From NCBI RefSeq assembly GCF_020880975.1, contig NZ_JAJIWP010000002.1:1105102-1169101 (forward strand): a DNA stretch of 64,000 nucleotides, in the 5' to 3' direction. This document shows positions 1 to 8,960 of the stretch, in pieces. The notes under the pieces are model-generated. The model was not told the DNA's origin, made no database searches, and worked only from the letters and a program-made list of their open reading frames with translations. The stretch comes from Mucilaginibacter sp. UR6-1. GTDB taxonomy: Bacteria > Bacteroidota > Bacteroidia > Sphingobacteriales > Sphingobacteriaceae. The stretch's first letter is position 1. Every line of letters begins with the position of its first letter. Both the position numbers and the translations under genes were made by a program.

Positions 1-17
1 CCTGCATTTTGAATTTT

Positions 18-50
18 ACCCTGTTCAAATCCGTTTGTACAGGGTTTTTT
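18..50 (+). terminator. Rho-independent terminator of a gene left of the window
   Basis: Positions 18-24 (ACCCTGT) pair with 39-45 (ACAGGGT), and an inner CAAA/TTTG stem at 26-29 and 34-37 extends the hairpin. A run of T follows at 45-50. The orientation fits a plus-strand gene that ends before position 1. The fecR gene on the minus strand ends at 139 and converges on it. Confidence 0.7.
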
Positions 51-138
51 GTTTTAATTAAGTAGATCCTTGTTCCATAATTTAGTTTTTAAGTTTACAA
101 CTGGTTTATGTACAGTTTAATTTATTGGTTATTAGTAA

Positions 139-1101
139 CTAACAGCCTTTGCCCTTCAGGTGATATACAGTGCCGTTAAGGGTTGCCTTTCCTTTAACCA
201 GACGGGCAATAACAGCCATAATATCCTTAATAGGTACATTGGTAAAATCAGCCGATATATTGCACGCCGTAAGGTTAGCATCCGCGCGAATGCTAACTTC
301 AAACTCGCGGTTAAGCGTTTTTATCACTTCGGGCAGGGCGGCATTTTTAAATATGAGTTTGCCTGCCTTCCAGTCAGATAAAGCTGAAATATCAATACCG
401 GCTGTTTTTGATATGGAATTATCTGTTTTATTGTAAGTTATGCCCTGTGCCGGTGTGAGATAAATGGTATTGAATGACAAGGCGCTGCCCTCAGCCGGTA
501 CAACGCCAACCTTGCCGCTTACCACATCAACGTGCAGTAATTGGTCATCATCATAAGCCTTAATGTTAAAGCTGGTACCCAGTACATGGGTGGTAATGTT
601 GCCCGTATGTACAATAAAAGGCTGGTCGGTTTTATGCATCACATCAAAAAAGGCCTCGCCGGTAATGGTAACCTCCCGCTTTTCGCCCCTAAAGGTTTCG
701 GGATAGCTGATGCGGCTGCCGCCGTTAAGCCATACCTTGGTGCCATCGCCCAAAACAATACTGGTAACACTACCTCGTGCTGCTGCCACCTGCATGGTAT
801 GCACGGGTGATACGTAGTTGAGTATATTGTAACGGAAGTAATAGGTAAGTGAAATAAACGCTATTAAAACAGAGGCGGCAACCATCCAGCCGGTGTATGA
901 GCGGCGTTTGGGTGTTTCGGGTACAGCATCTATAGCATTCAGAATATTGGCGTAAACCCCTTTGCTGTCAAATTCAGCGTCATGCGGGCCGGTTTGAACA
1001 TCGTCAAAATCCAGGTTTTGAAAATATTTCTCCACCAGTTTTTCCTGCAAACGGCCGTCATTTACCCTTCCGGGTTCATTAGGTTTATTAAATCTTCTCA
1101 T
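139..1101 (-). CDS. FecR family anti-sigma factor
   Basis: This 320-residue protein is a membrane anti-sigma regulator that would hold the ECF sigma factor encoded just upstream (1173-1763, 71 bp away, same strand). The cytoplasmic N-terminal part is about 70 residues, followed by one membrane segment (roughly residues 71-90, GWMVAASVLIAFISLTYYF). The periplasmic FecR domain comes next, with the family motif GDGTKVWLNGGSRISYPETF near residues 117-136. A C-terminal STN/DUF4974-like domain (about 250-320) starts at IFKNAALPEVIKTLNREF. Bacteroidota sigma/FecR pairs normally control a TonB-dependent SusC receptor, but here the gene is followed by a convergent terminator and no receptor lies beside it. 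Family assignment is secure; the target is unknown. Confidence 0.92.
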   Translation of the reverse strand: MRRFNKPNEPGRVNDGRLQEKLVEKYFQNLDFDDVQTGPHDAEFDSKGVYANILNAIDAVPETPKRRSYTGWMVAASVLIAFISLTYYFRYNILNYVSPVHTMQVAAARGSVTSIVLGDGTKVWLNGGSRISYPETFRGEKREVTITGEAFFDVMHKTDQPFIVHTGNITTHVLGTSFNIKAYDDDQLLHVDVVSGKVGVVPAEGSALSFNTIYLTPAQGITYNKTDNSISKTAGIDISALSDWKAGKLIFKNAALPEVIKTLNREFEVSIRADANLTACNISADFTNVPIKDIMAVIARLVKGKATLNGTVYHLKGKGC

Positions 1102-1172
1102 TGGGTTTACATATAGTAGGATGCAGAAAAAGCACCTACCCCCTAAAAGAATTAAAAAAAATATTTATTTGA

Positions 1173-1763
1173 TTACAACCTATCCTGCAACAGTACGACC
1201 AGGGCAGCCAGCGGCAGGTAATCCGTAAGGCCGGTGCGCAGGTAGCGCAGGGCAATGGTCATTTGGTTTTCAACGGTTTTTACAGAGATGTTAAGCCGTT
1301 GGGCAATTTCTTTGTTTGACAGGTATTCTTTACGGCTTAGCAAAAACACCTGGCGGCATTTTTCGGGCAAACCGGCAATGCCCTCGTCAAGCAGGCGGGC
1401 AATATCATTTTGCACGAGCTTGCTATCGGCGCTGTATTGTTCCATCATCCTGTCAATGGTATCAATATCAATAGTAGCCTTTTGGGTGCGTATATAAACC
1501 AGTACCCTGTTTTTGATGGCCACCTTTAAATAGCCCGGTAAACTGTTAATATGCAAATGGTAACGTTTAAACCATAAGTCGGTAAACAGTTCCTGTACCA
1601 GATCTTCGCATACATACTTATCACGAAACAGGTTATAAGCAACATGAAATACTTTGGCCGAATACCGGTTATACAACATTTCAAACGCGCCCCTGTCGTC
1701 AAGTTTTATCAACTCCAACAATTTACTGTCAGGCCACAATTGATGTTGCGATGCTTGATACAT
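1173..1763 (-). CDS. RNA polymerase ECF sigma-70 factor, Bacteroidota type
   Basis: This 196-residue protein has sigma region 2 (CEDLVQELFTDLWFKR, about residues 52-67) and region 4 with its helix-turn-helix (LSNKEIAQRLNISVKTVENQ, about 148-167). There is no region 3, as expected for ECF factors. It lies directly upstream of a fecR gene on the same strand, so it is probably kept inactive by that membrane protein and released by an outer-membrane signal. The start at 1763 gives the usual ECF length. The 228-bp gap to the divergent acyltransferase-like gene must hold its promoter, but no clear TAnnTTTG box is seen for the minus strand. Confidence 0.93.
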   Translation of the reverse strand: MYQASQHQLWPDSKLLELIKLDDRGAFEMLYNRYSAKVFHVAYNLFRDKYVCEDLVQELFTDLWFKRYHLHINSLPGYLKVAIKNRVLVYIRTQKATIDIDTIDRMMEQYSADSKLVQNDIARLLDEGIAGLPEKCRQVFLLSRKEYLSNKEIAQRLNISVKTVENQMTIALRYLRTGLTDYLPLAALVVLLQDRL

Positions 1764-1913
1764 ATTAAAGTAAATGCAAAACGGGTTTGCTAATTGGCTA
1801 TATAAATTTGAGGGTATAAAGCTAATTAAAATTAAAGGTTAAATACAAGTGAATGTTTTAAGAAACATCAAGTGCATTGGTAAGTCATAAATTTCCATCG
1901 CAATCATGAGGTA

Positions 1914-1945
1914 TTGATATCATAAACTTGCTTTTACTACATTTG
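1914..1945 (+). promoter_or_regulatory. Candidate Bacteroidota sigma-A promoter for the acyltransferase/kinase operon
   Basis: TACATTTG at 1938-1945 matches the Bacteroidota -7 box TAnnTTTG. TTG at 1914-1916 lies 21 bp upstream (start to start), close to the expected -33 element. Transcription would start near 1951, which allows either the ATG at 1992 or the one at 2025. A second TAAATTTG at 1803-1810 has poorer -33 spacing. Confidence 0.4.
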
Positions 1946-2024
1946 TTGGGCAATTGAAAAAGCAGCGGGTTAGAGGATTATTGTTGGGTGAATGGCTTTT
2001 TTTGTTGTTACCACCTACGCAGTA

Positions 2025-2834
2025 ATGGAATCTACGATAAATAAGGAGCGGCCCGAAGTCAGGCTCAGGGCTTTCAGAGCCATTGATGACCCCGAAACAT
2101 GTGAGGCATTTATTGAGGGCCATACCCATGTGTTAACATCTATCGGGGTTACAAAGGTAACATCATCCAGGCATGAATGGACTGAAAACCCCGACGCGTT
2201 TGTTATGGTTGTTGAGTCGCTTGACGGTACACGGGTTTACGGCGGCGCGCGTGTGCATGTTGCAGGCGGGCACCAACCGTTGCCCATTGAACAGGCCACC
2301 GGCAGTATGGACCCAAAGATATTCGAAACCGTATACCATTATGCACAACAGGGTACCGGTGAACTTTGCGGATTATGGAACTCGCGCGAGATAGCGGGTT
2401 ATGGTGTAGGCAGTATTTTTTTGATAAGGGTATCGGCTGCCATTGCTTACCAGTTAGGGCTGCAATCATTATTCGCTTTATGTGCCCCGTACACTGTTAA
2501 ACCTGTTAAGGGTATAGGCATGGAACTGGTGGCAACAATTGGCAACAACGGTACTTTTTATTATCCAAAGCTCGATCTGGTAGCTACTACCATGCTGTTA
2601 AAGGATGTACCCGTAATGAGCCTGGCCGATGAAGAAGATAAAAAGGCAGTTTTTCAGATCCGCGGCAGTTTTGATGCTGTGCGTGAAGAGGAGCTTCGTG
2701 GTAAAAGGATCATCATACATTACGAAACGCAGATACCAACACTGGCCAACTGGAGCCTTGAGCAGGCCATAGCCAATACACATAAAAACTTTTTACAGGG
2801 TAAGGTTGATGAGAAAGATCTGAATTTTCTTTAA
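2025..2834 (+). CDS. GNAT / N-acyl amino acid synthase-like acyltransferase
   Basis: I read this as an acyltransferase of the broad GNAT/autoinducer-synthase fold, about 269 residues from the ATG at 2025. An upstream ATG at 1992 would add 11 hydrophobic residues. Supporting features are the strand order and the central stretch GELCGLWNSREIAGYGVGS followed by a helix (FLIRVSAAIAYQLGL), which resembles the acceptor/CoA-binding core of N-acyl amino acid synthases. The C-terminal half (from about residue 190) matches nothing I recognise. The next gene, 59 bp downstream, encodes an E1-nitroreductase fusion, and three two-component genes follow. Members of this type often sit next to Rv1355c-like genes, so the two proteins probably act in one pathway on a small amide or amino-acid-derived molecule. 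The product is inferred, not known. Confidence 0.55.
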   Translation: MESTINKERPEVRLRAFRAIDDPETCEAFIEGHTHVLTSIGVTKVTSSRHEWTENPDAFVMVVESLDGTRVYGGARVHVAGGHQPLPIEQATGSMDPKIFETVYHYAQQGTGELCGLWNSREIAGYGVGSIFLIRVSAAIAYQLGLQSLFALCAPYTVKPVKGIGMELVATIGNNGTFYYPKLDLVATTMLLKDVPVMSLADEEDKKAVFQIRGSFDAVREEELRGKRIIIHYETQIPTLANWSLEQAIANTHKNFLQGKVDEKDLNFL

Positions 2835-2893
2835 ACCGATAATAAACCAACATTACATACTGTTTTATCGTAAAACAGCTACCAATTACATAT

Positions 2894-5197
2894 ATGAACG
2901 AGTTATCAGGATTAATTGAAGCCACCGGCTCACTCAATCAAATTTACAGGCCTGTTTTTTTTCGTTTAAAAAATACGCAGGATCAGCAGGCACTTACCGC
3001 GCTGATAGCGGACAGGCAGGTTAGTATTGTACATGATAATTATGAAGAGCAGCTTAAAGAACTGCTTAAAATGCAGCACCCAACAATCAAGCTTAAAGCT
3101 GATGATTATCAGCGATTGATAGCTGACCGCCATGCGGGCAAAAATCCTGATGAGGAGGGCGTATGGGTTTATTTTCCGTGGAATAAAAAACTGATTCATT
3201 TGTTGGATGAGGAGGAGTTTATAGAGGTACGTACCAACCGAAACCGCTATAAAATAACACTTGATGAGCAGCACAGTTTACAGCAAAAGGCAATTGGTAT
3301 TGTAGGTTTGTCGGTAGGTCATTCTATCGCGCTTACTATCGCTATGGAGCGTATTTGCGGTGAGTTGCGCCTGGCTGATTTTGATACGGCCGAATTGAGT
3401 AACCTTAACCGCCTGCGTACGCCGCTGTTTAACCTCGGCATCAATAAAACGGTAATAGCCGCGCGTGAGATTGCCGAGATCGATCCGTTTTTGAGAGTTG
3501 AGATATTTAACGATGGCCTGCACAATGGCAATATGGACGCTTTTTTTATCGGCAACCAAAAGCTCGATCTGTTTATAGAGGTTTGTGATGGCCTCGACAT
3601 TAAGATACAAAGCAGGTATAAGGCCCGTGAGCTGAATATACCGGTAGTTATGGATACCAATGACCGTGGTATGCTTGATGTTGAACGGTTTGACCTTGAG
3701 CCGCAAAGGCCTGTATTGCATGGTTTAGCCGATGGCCTTGACCCTGATAATATCAAGGATCTTACCAATGAGCAAAAGGTGCCTTATATTTTACGTATGA
3801 TAGGTGCCGAAACCATCTCGACCCGTTTAAAGGCATCAATGCTGGAGGTTGAGCAATCCATCAATACCTGGCCGCAGTTAGCCTCGTCGGTAACGCTGGG
3901 CGGAGCGCTTACCACCGATGTTTGCCGTCGCATACTGCTTGATCAGTACCATGAATCGGGCCGTTATTATATCGACCTGGAAGAGTTGGTAAAGGATGAA
4001 CATGTTGCTAAAGAAGTTCAGCCGTCGGCAAATCCATATCAGCCTTTAACCAGAGATCAACAGACCGATAGTATAAAAAAATACTTTGAAGAGCATCAGG
4101 CGGCAACGTTTAAACCGGATGAGCAGCAATTGCACCGGATAGTTGATGCCGCCCTGGCAGCGCCATCAGCGGGTAATAACCAGCCCTGGGTATGGGTTTA
4201 TCATGAAGGCTTGCTATTTCTGTTCCATGATAAATACAAGTCATGGTCATGGGGAGATTATTACGAGATGGGCTCACATATGTCGTTAGGCGCGGCTTTA
4301 GAGAATGTACACTTGCAAGCCAGCGCCATAGGTTTAGCCGGTAACGCCGAGATATTTCCAACAGGCGCTGCAACGCAAATAGCCGCAGTTATCCGTTTTG
4401 AAAAGCAGGATCAGGTTGTTTTAGGTGAGGATACCAAACTGGCTAATGAGATATTTACACGCCGAACCAACCGCCGGATAGATGTTCGCAAACCCATTGA
4501 TGCCTCTTTTTATGACAAGGCACAGTCGGCTTTAAATGAGTTTAAAGGCATTAGCCTGTACCACACTGAAAGCGAAGAGGATTTGGCAGAACTGGCCGAT
4601 ATTATTGCCGAATGCGATAAGGTAAGGTTGTTAAATAAACTGGGCCACGAAGAATTTTACCATGAACTGCGGTGGGACAGGGCAGAGGCCGACCAAAAGC
4701 GCGACGGTGTGGAGATAGAGGCGGTTGATATAAGCCAAAGCGATATAGCCGGGTTTAAAGTTGCGGGCGACTGGAAGGCTGTTGAACTAATATCTGACTG
4801 GAAAAAAGGAAGCGCTTTTAAAAAACTCTCGCTAAAGGCGGTTAAGTCGGCAGGCAGCATGGCTTTGATTACCATACCCTCACTTACTCATACCGGGTTA
4901 ATAGAAGCCGGTAAAGCTGTTGAAAAGCTATGGCTGTTAAGTGCTGCCGAAAGCATTGCTGTACACCCAATGCTGTCGCCCGTGTTCTTTTTTAACCGCC
5001 TGGTACATGGTAATGCCGAGCAGCTTACACCGGATGAGATCGAAAATTTAACAAGGCTGCGTGAGCGCTTCCTGAAAATATTTCCGGCAGGCAAAGAAAA
5101 CCAAACAGAGGTATTTTTAATGAAGCTGGCCCTGGCTGATGATTACGGACCAAAATCTCTGCGTAAAAACAAGGACGAGCTTTTTTACCAATTTTAA
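2894..5197 (+). CDS. Rv1355c family protein: ThiF/E1-like adenylylation domain fused to nitroreductase
   Basis: This 767-residue fusion has three parts. An N-terminal region of about 130 residues has no family I recognise. A ThiF/MoeB/E1 Rossmann domain (about 130-330) contains the nucleotide-binding motif GIVGLSVG near residue 135 and the E1 signature DFDTAELSNLNR near 161. A nitroreductase-like FMN domain (about 410-740) begins at AALAAPSAGNNQPW. The CxxC zinc pairs typical of MoeB/ThiF are absent, and no obvious catalytic cysteine follows the adenylylation site. The mycobacterial homologue Rv1355c is called MoeY, but a role in molybdopterin synthesis is not shown here and no other moe genes are near. 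It lies between an acyltransferase-like gene and a histidine kinase (27 bp), suggesting that it modifies a signalling metabolite. Confidence 0.8.
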   Translation: MNELSGLIEATGSLNQIYRPVFFRLKNTQDQQALTALIADRQVSIVHDNYEEQLKELLKMQHPTIKLKADDYQRLIADRHAGKNPDEEGVWVYFPWNKKLIHLLDEEEFIEVRTNRNRYKITLDEQHSLQQKAIGIVGLSVGHSIALTIAMERICGELRLADFDTAELSNLNRLRTPLFNLGINKTVIAAREIAEIDPFLRVEIFNDGLHNGNMDAFFIGNQKLDLFIEVCDGLDIKIQSRYKARELNIPVVMDTNDRGMLDVERFDLEPQRPVLHGLADGLDPDNIKDLTNEQKVPYILRMIGAETISTRLKASMLEVEQSINTWPQLASSVTLGGALTTDVCRRILLDQYHESGRYYIDLEELVKDEHVAKEVQPSANPYQPLTRDQQTDSIKKYFEEHQAATFKPDEQQLHRIVDAALAAPSAGNNQPWVWVYHEGLLFLFHDKYKSWSWGDYYEMGSHMSLGAALENVHLQASAIGLAGNAEIFPTGAATQIAAVIRFEKQDQVVLGEDTKLANEIFTRRTNRRIDVRKPIDASFYDKAQSALNEFKGISLYHTESEEDLAELADIIAECDKVRLLNKLGHEEFYHELRWDRAEADQKRDGVEIEAVDISQSDIAGFKVAGDWKAVELISDWKKGSAFKKLSLKAVKSAGSMALITIPSLTHTGLIEAGKAVEKLWLLSAAESIAVHPMLSPVFFFNRLVHGNAEQLTPDEIENLTRLRERFLKIFPAGKENQTEVFLMKLALADDYGPKSLRKNKDELFYQF

Positions 5198-5224
5198 GCT
5201 GCGGTTAAGTATTAACTAACTGAA

Positions 5225-7396
5225 ATGTATTACCGATTGATGCGATATTTTATTGTTGTATGCCAGGCACTGTTTTTAATAGCGATGGGGGGCGTGTTTG
5301 TATCCGCGAATGCGCAAAATATAGTTACATTTAAAGGCAAGGTACAGGTGATCGGCAAAAGCATTGAAGTGCTAACGGATACTAATGCCAACATGCCGCT
5401 TGCCGCGGCTATACAATCTGCCGGGTATCAAAAAACAGATAATGACTTCCCAAACCTGGATACCAAGCCTTATGGTTACTGGATCAGGTTTACCATAAAA
5501 AACCAATCAGCCGATACCACACTGGCCGTACAGTTTACCCAGCCAATGGTTGACTATGTTGACTTTTATCAGCTAACAAACGGTAAAGTAACACAGAAAA
5601 ATACAAGCGGCCACCGTTTAGCTTTTGATACGCGTATCATAAAACATCAAACCTTCATTTATCCTTTAAATCTTAAAAAGGATAGTGAAAGCACCTTTTA
5701 CCTGTATGTAAAAAGCGGCAAGCAGCTTATACTGCCATTTTATGTAGGCAGCATGGCGCAAATAGTTGAAAGGGCTCTTTTTAAGGACATTACATTTGGT
5801 ATTTACGTAGGTATAATACTGGTAATGATATTGTATAACTTTTTTGTATACACCAGCGTACGCGATAAAAACTATCTGTATTACATCCTTTACCTCTCCA
5901 TGGTATTGTTAACGCAAGCCTCCATGGAAGGCTATTTACTACGGTTTGTGCTGCAAAATCACCCGTTGATAGCCGATATGCTGATATACATAACCAGCGC
6001 GCTGATCGGTTTGTCGGCTATTGAGTTTTCAAAAAGTTTCCTTTTATCAAAAACTTATACACCGGGCCTGCATAAGTTCTCGTATGTTTTTTGGGTGCTG
6101 TATTCTTTTCAGATACTGCTTGCCTTTTTAGGGCATCGTAACCTGAGCTACACCATCATGCTGTCAACGGCAATGTTCAGTGCGTTGTATGTGCTGTTCA
6201 TGGCGATCAGGATATTATTGAAAGGCTCGCGCTCGGCTAAATACTTCCTTATCGCGTGGTCAATTTTTATAGTGTGTGTGGTAATTTACGTGCTGAAGGA
6301 TTTTAACGTAGTACTGCCTTATAACGATCTTACCAACTCGGCGTTGCTTATCGGTTCGGCGCTTGAGGCCGTCTTGCTTTCATTTGCGCTGGCCGACAGG
6401 ATAAATGTATTTAAAAAAGAAAAAGAGCGATCGCAGGAGGAGGCGTTGCGGGCATTGCAGGAGAATGAGCGCATTATACGCGAACAGAACGAAATACTGG
6501 AAGCCAAGGTGAGCGATCGTACTTTTGAGCTGAATAAAACAAACAGGGAGCTATCTGTAACACTGGATAACCTGAAACAGGCACAATCACAATTAGTTGA
6601 GTCAGAGAAAATGGCTTCGCTGGGTCAGCTCACGGCAGGTATAGCGCACGAAATTAATAACCCTATTAATTTTGTAACGTCAAACATTAACCCGCTTAAA
6701 CGTGATATCGAGATGATGATGGATGCGCTGCAAACCATTGAACAGGTAGGCCTGTCAGACAAACCGGTTGAAGCCAAGCAAAAGGAGATAGATATCCTGA
6801 AAGAGGAGCTTGACCTTGATTACCTGAACTATGAGATAAAGCATTTACTTAAAGGGATCAATGAGGGCGCAGTACGTACAGCCGAAATTGTAAAAGGGCT
6901 GAAAATATTTTCGCGCCTTGATGAGGACGACTTAAAATATGCCGACCTGCATGAGGGTATTGAATCTACGCTGATCATCAGCAACAATATGTTTAACAAC
7001 AAAGTGGCGGTTGAAAAGGATTACGGTGAGCTTGACCTGGTGGAGTGTTACCCCGGCAAGCTTAACCAGGTATTTTTAAACCTGATATCAAATTCTGTTT
7101 ATGCCATCAATAAAAAGTTTGGTGAAAACGCCGGGGGCATCATCAGTATAAAAACCAGGCAGCATGATGGGCATGTATTTCTGCATTTTGCTGATAACGG
7201 CATTGGCATGAACCAGGATACACAGCACAGGATATTTGAACCCTTTTTTACCACTAAGGATGTAGGTGAGGGTACGGGCTTGGGCATGTCAATAGCTTAT
7301 AATACCATAAAAAGGCATAACGGTAATATTACTGTAAATAGTAAACAAGGAGAGGGCTGCGAGTTTATTATAGAGTTGCCGTTAAAGTTGCAATAA
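5225..7396 (+). CDS. 7TMR-DISM sensor histidine kinase
   Basis: This 723-residue membrane kinase starts with a signal/anchor segment (about 8-30). An extracellular 7TMR-DISMED2-type jelly-roll domain follows (about 35-175), then seven closely spaced hydrophobic helices (about 185-395), a charged coiled coil (about 400-470) and the kinase core. The phosphoacceptor is His475 in AGIAHEINNP. The N box is NLISNSVYAIN, the G1 box DNGIGM, and the F/G2 box FFTTKDVGEGTGLGMS. The 7TMR-DISM receptors are known to bind small extracellular ligands, often carbohydrates or related molecules. Here the gene is third in an operon after two biosynthesis-like genes and is followed by a receiver-kinase and a receiver, so it may sense the product of those enzymes. 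An alternative start at 5240 is possible. Confidence 0.9.
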   Translation: MYYRLMRYFIVVCQALFLIAMGGVFVSANAQNIVTFKGKVQVIGKSIEVLTDTNANMPLAAAIQSAGYQKTDNDFPNLDTKPYGYWIRFTIKNQSADTTLAVQFTQPMVDYVDFYQLTNGKVTQKNTSGHRLAFDTRIIKHQTFIYPLNLKKDSESTFYLYVKSGKQLILPFYVGSMAQIVERALFKDITFGIYVGIILVMILYNFFVYTSVRDKNYLYYILYLSMVLLTQASMEGYLLRFVLQNHPLIADMLIYITSALIGLSAIEFSKSFLLSKTYTPGLHKFSYVFWVLYSFQILLAFLGHRNLSYTIMLSTAMFSALYVLFMAIRILLKGSRSAKYFLIAWSIFIVCVVIYVLKDFNVVLPYNDLTNSALLIGSALEAVLLSFALADRINVFKKEKERSQEEALRALQENERIIREQNEILEAKVSDRTFELNKTNRELSVTLDNLKQAQSQLVESEKMASLGQLTAGIAHEINNPINFVTSNINPLKRDIEMMMDALQTIEQVGLSDKPVEAKQKEIDILKEELDLDYLNYEIKHLLKGINEGAVRTAEIVKGLKIFSRLDEDDLKYADLHEGIESTLIISNNMFNNKVAVEKDYGELDLVECYPGKLNQVFLNLISNSVYAINKKFGENAGGIISIKTRQHDGHVFLHFADNGIGMNQDTQHRIFEPFFTTKDVGEGTGLGMSIAYNTIKRHNGNITVNSKQGEGCEFIIELPLKLQ

Positions 7397-7462
7397 CCAA
7401 TATCAAAACTGGACGATAGTCCGTATAAATATTTTTTCGATCAATAATAAACCAATTTAATA

Positions 7463-8548
7463 ATGGCTGAGAAGATAAAAATTTTGTATGTAGATGATGA
7501 ACCGGATAACCTTATTGGTTTTAAAGCTACGTTAAGAATGAACTACCAGGTGTTTGTTACCGATAAGATTGACGAAGCTTTTGCCATACTTGATCAGCAT
7601 CCGGATATACGTGTTGTATTTTGCGATCAGCGTATGCCCGGCATGTCGGGCGCAGAGTTTTTTGAGGTAATGCGCCAAAAACACCAGTTGCCGGTACGCA
7701 TATTGTTAACAGGGTATAGCGATGCCGAAGCCACCATAGCCGCCATTAATAAAGGCAACATATTCAGGTACGTTCAAAAACCCTGGAAGGAGCCTGATAT
7801 ACTATCGGCTATTGATGAGGCCGGCAAATTTTACATGGCTACCTCAATGTTAGCCGTAAAAAATAACGAGCTGCAAACAGCTTATGATGAGTTAAATAAG
7901 TTTGCCTACAGCGTTAGTCATGACATACGGGGCCCGCTTACAGGTATATTGGGTGCCATAAACGTGGCGCATGATATTGATGATATTGACGAGATGAAAG
8001 AAATGCTGTTGCTGATGGAAAAATCGATCAGTAAACTGGATAGCTACATCATCAACATGCACGATTATTACAGCCTGCAGCGCGGCGAATTAAAGATAGC
8101 GGAGATCAGTTTCGAGGAGTTTTTTAATGAACTGAAACCGCTTTACGAGGTAAGCGCCAAGGTTAATGATGTGGAGTTTGATATGAGCATTACACAAACG
8201 GAAACATTTAGAAATGACAGGGATCTGCTGAAGCTTATTTTTAATAACCTGCTTTCAAACGCTTTTAAATATCAGGACAAGCGTAAGATAAATAAGCGCG
8301 TTGAGGTTACTGTTGAAGTAAAGAATAATACGGCTACGGTTTGCGTAAAGGATACCGGTGTGGGCATTTTGGGTAACCATATAGGCGAGATATTTAACCT
8401 TTTTTATCGCGCAAACTCTCAGGAAGTAGGTTCAGGTTTTGGCTTATATAATGTAAAGGGAGCCCTGCTTAAACTTAACGGACAGATTGAAGTAAACTCT
8501 GTTATGGATCAGGGTACAACATTTAAAGTGACCATACCTTCATTGTAA
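7463..8548 (+). CDS. Response regulator-histidine kinase hybrid (REC-HisKA-HATPase)
   Basis: This 361-residue soluble protein has no membrane segment. An N-terminal receiver (residues 5-120) has the acidic pair VDDE, phosphoacceptor Asp55 in FCDQRMPG, and a Lys in VQKPW. A HisKA domain follows with His153 in SVSHDIRGPLTG, and an ATPase domain has NLLSNAFKY (N box), DTGVG (G1) and GFGLYNVKGAL (G2). The layout, receiver first and kinase second, suits a relay in which the upstream 7TMR-DISM kinase phosphorylates the receiver and thereby controls this kinase. It lies 66 bp after that kinase and 7 bp before a single-domain receiver that could be its output. Confidence 0.9.
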   Translation: MAEKIKILYVDDEPDNLIGFKATLRMNYQVFVTDKIDEAFAILDQHPDIRVVFCDQRMPGMSGAEFFEVMRQKHQLPVRILLTGYSDAEATIAAINKGNIFRYVQKPWKEPDILSAIDEAGKFYMATSMLAVKNNELQTAYDELNKFAYSVSHDIRGPLTGILGAINVAHDIDDIDEMKEMLLLMEKSISKLDSYIINMHDYYSLQRGELKIAEISFEEFFNELKPLYEVSAKVNDVEFDMSITQTETFRNDRDLLKLIFNNLLSNAFKYQDKRKINKRVEVTVEVKNNTATVCVKDTGVGILGNHIGEIFNLFYRANSQEVGSGFGLYNVKGALLKLNGQIEVNSVMDQGTTFKVTIPSL

Positions 8549-8555
8549 ATAACAT

Positions 8556-8954
8556 ATGGACTTATCGTTAATAGTTATTGATGAAAGTGACCTTGATTGC
8601 TTTATAGCGCAAAAGATCATTCAGCATACTTACAAAAACAGTGTGGTTAAATTGTATCATAACCCGCAAACGGCATTTGATGCAATACGCGCTAAAAGTG
8701 TGGGTATAAGCCTGCCTGCAATAATATTTCTTGATCTGCAGATGCCTATTATGAACGGGTTTGCATTTTTAGACGCATTTGAAAAACTGGCTGATGAAAT
8801 AACCCGTCAGTACAAAATATTTATACTATCGTCTACCCGCAATAATAGTGATATTTCAAAAGGGTTATCGTACAAAACAGTGAGCGGGATAATTGAAAAA
8901 CCGCTTACAAAGGAGAAACTTCAGGATATTATGCCGCAGCATGAAGTTCAATAA
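8556..8954 (+). CDS. Single-domain response regulator (CheY-like)
   Basis: This 132-residue protein is a receiver domain only. It shows IDESD at the N-terminal acidic pocket, phosphoacceptor Asp in FLDLQMPIMNGF (about residue 66), Ser-Ser in ILSSTR, and Lys in IEKPL. No output domain is present, so it would act by protein contact or as a phosphate shuttle. Only 7 bp separate it from the receiver-kinase gene, which makes co-transcription nearly certain. Confidence 0.88.
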   Translation: MDLSLIVIDESDLDCFIAQKIIQHTYKNSVVKLYHNPQTAFDAIRAKSVGISLPAIIFLDLQMPIMNGFAFLDAFEKLADEITRQYKIFILSSTRNNSDISKGLSYKTVSGIIEKPLTKEKLQDIMPQHEVQ

Positions 8955-8960
8955 TAATAT

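Noticed and set aside
541..810. 89-codon plus-strand frame opposite fecR
   Set aside because: It is a shadow of the fecR gene; the minus-strand product has clear FecR motifs over the same bases.
3278..3768. Two minus-strand frames of about 148 codons inside the E1-nitroreductase gene
   Set aside because: They lie wholly within a well-supported coding region and have no recognisable motifs.
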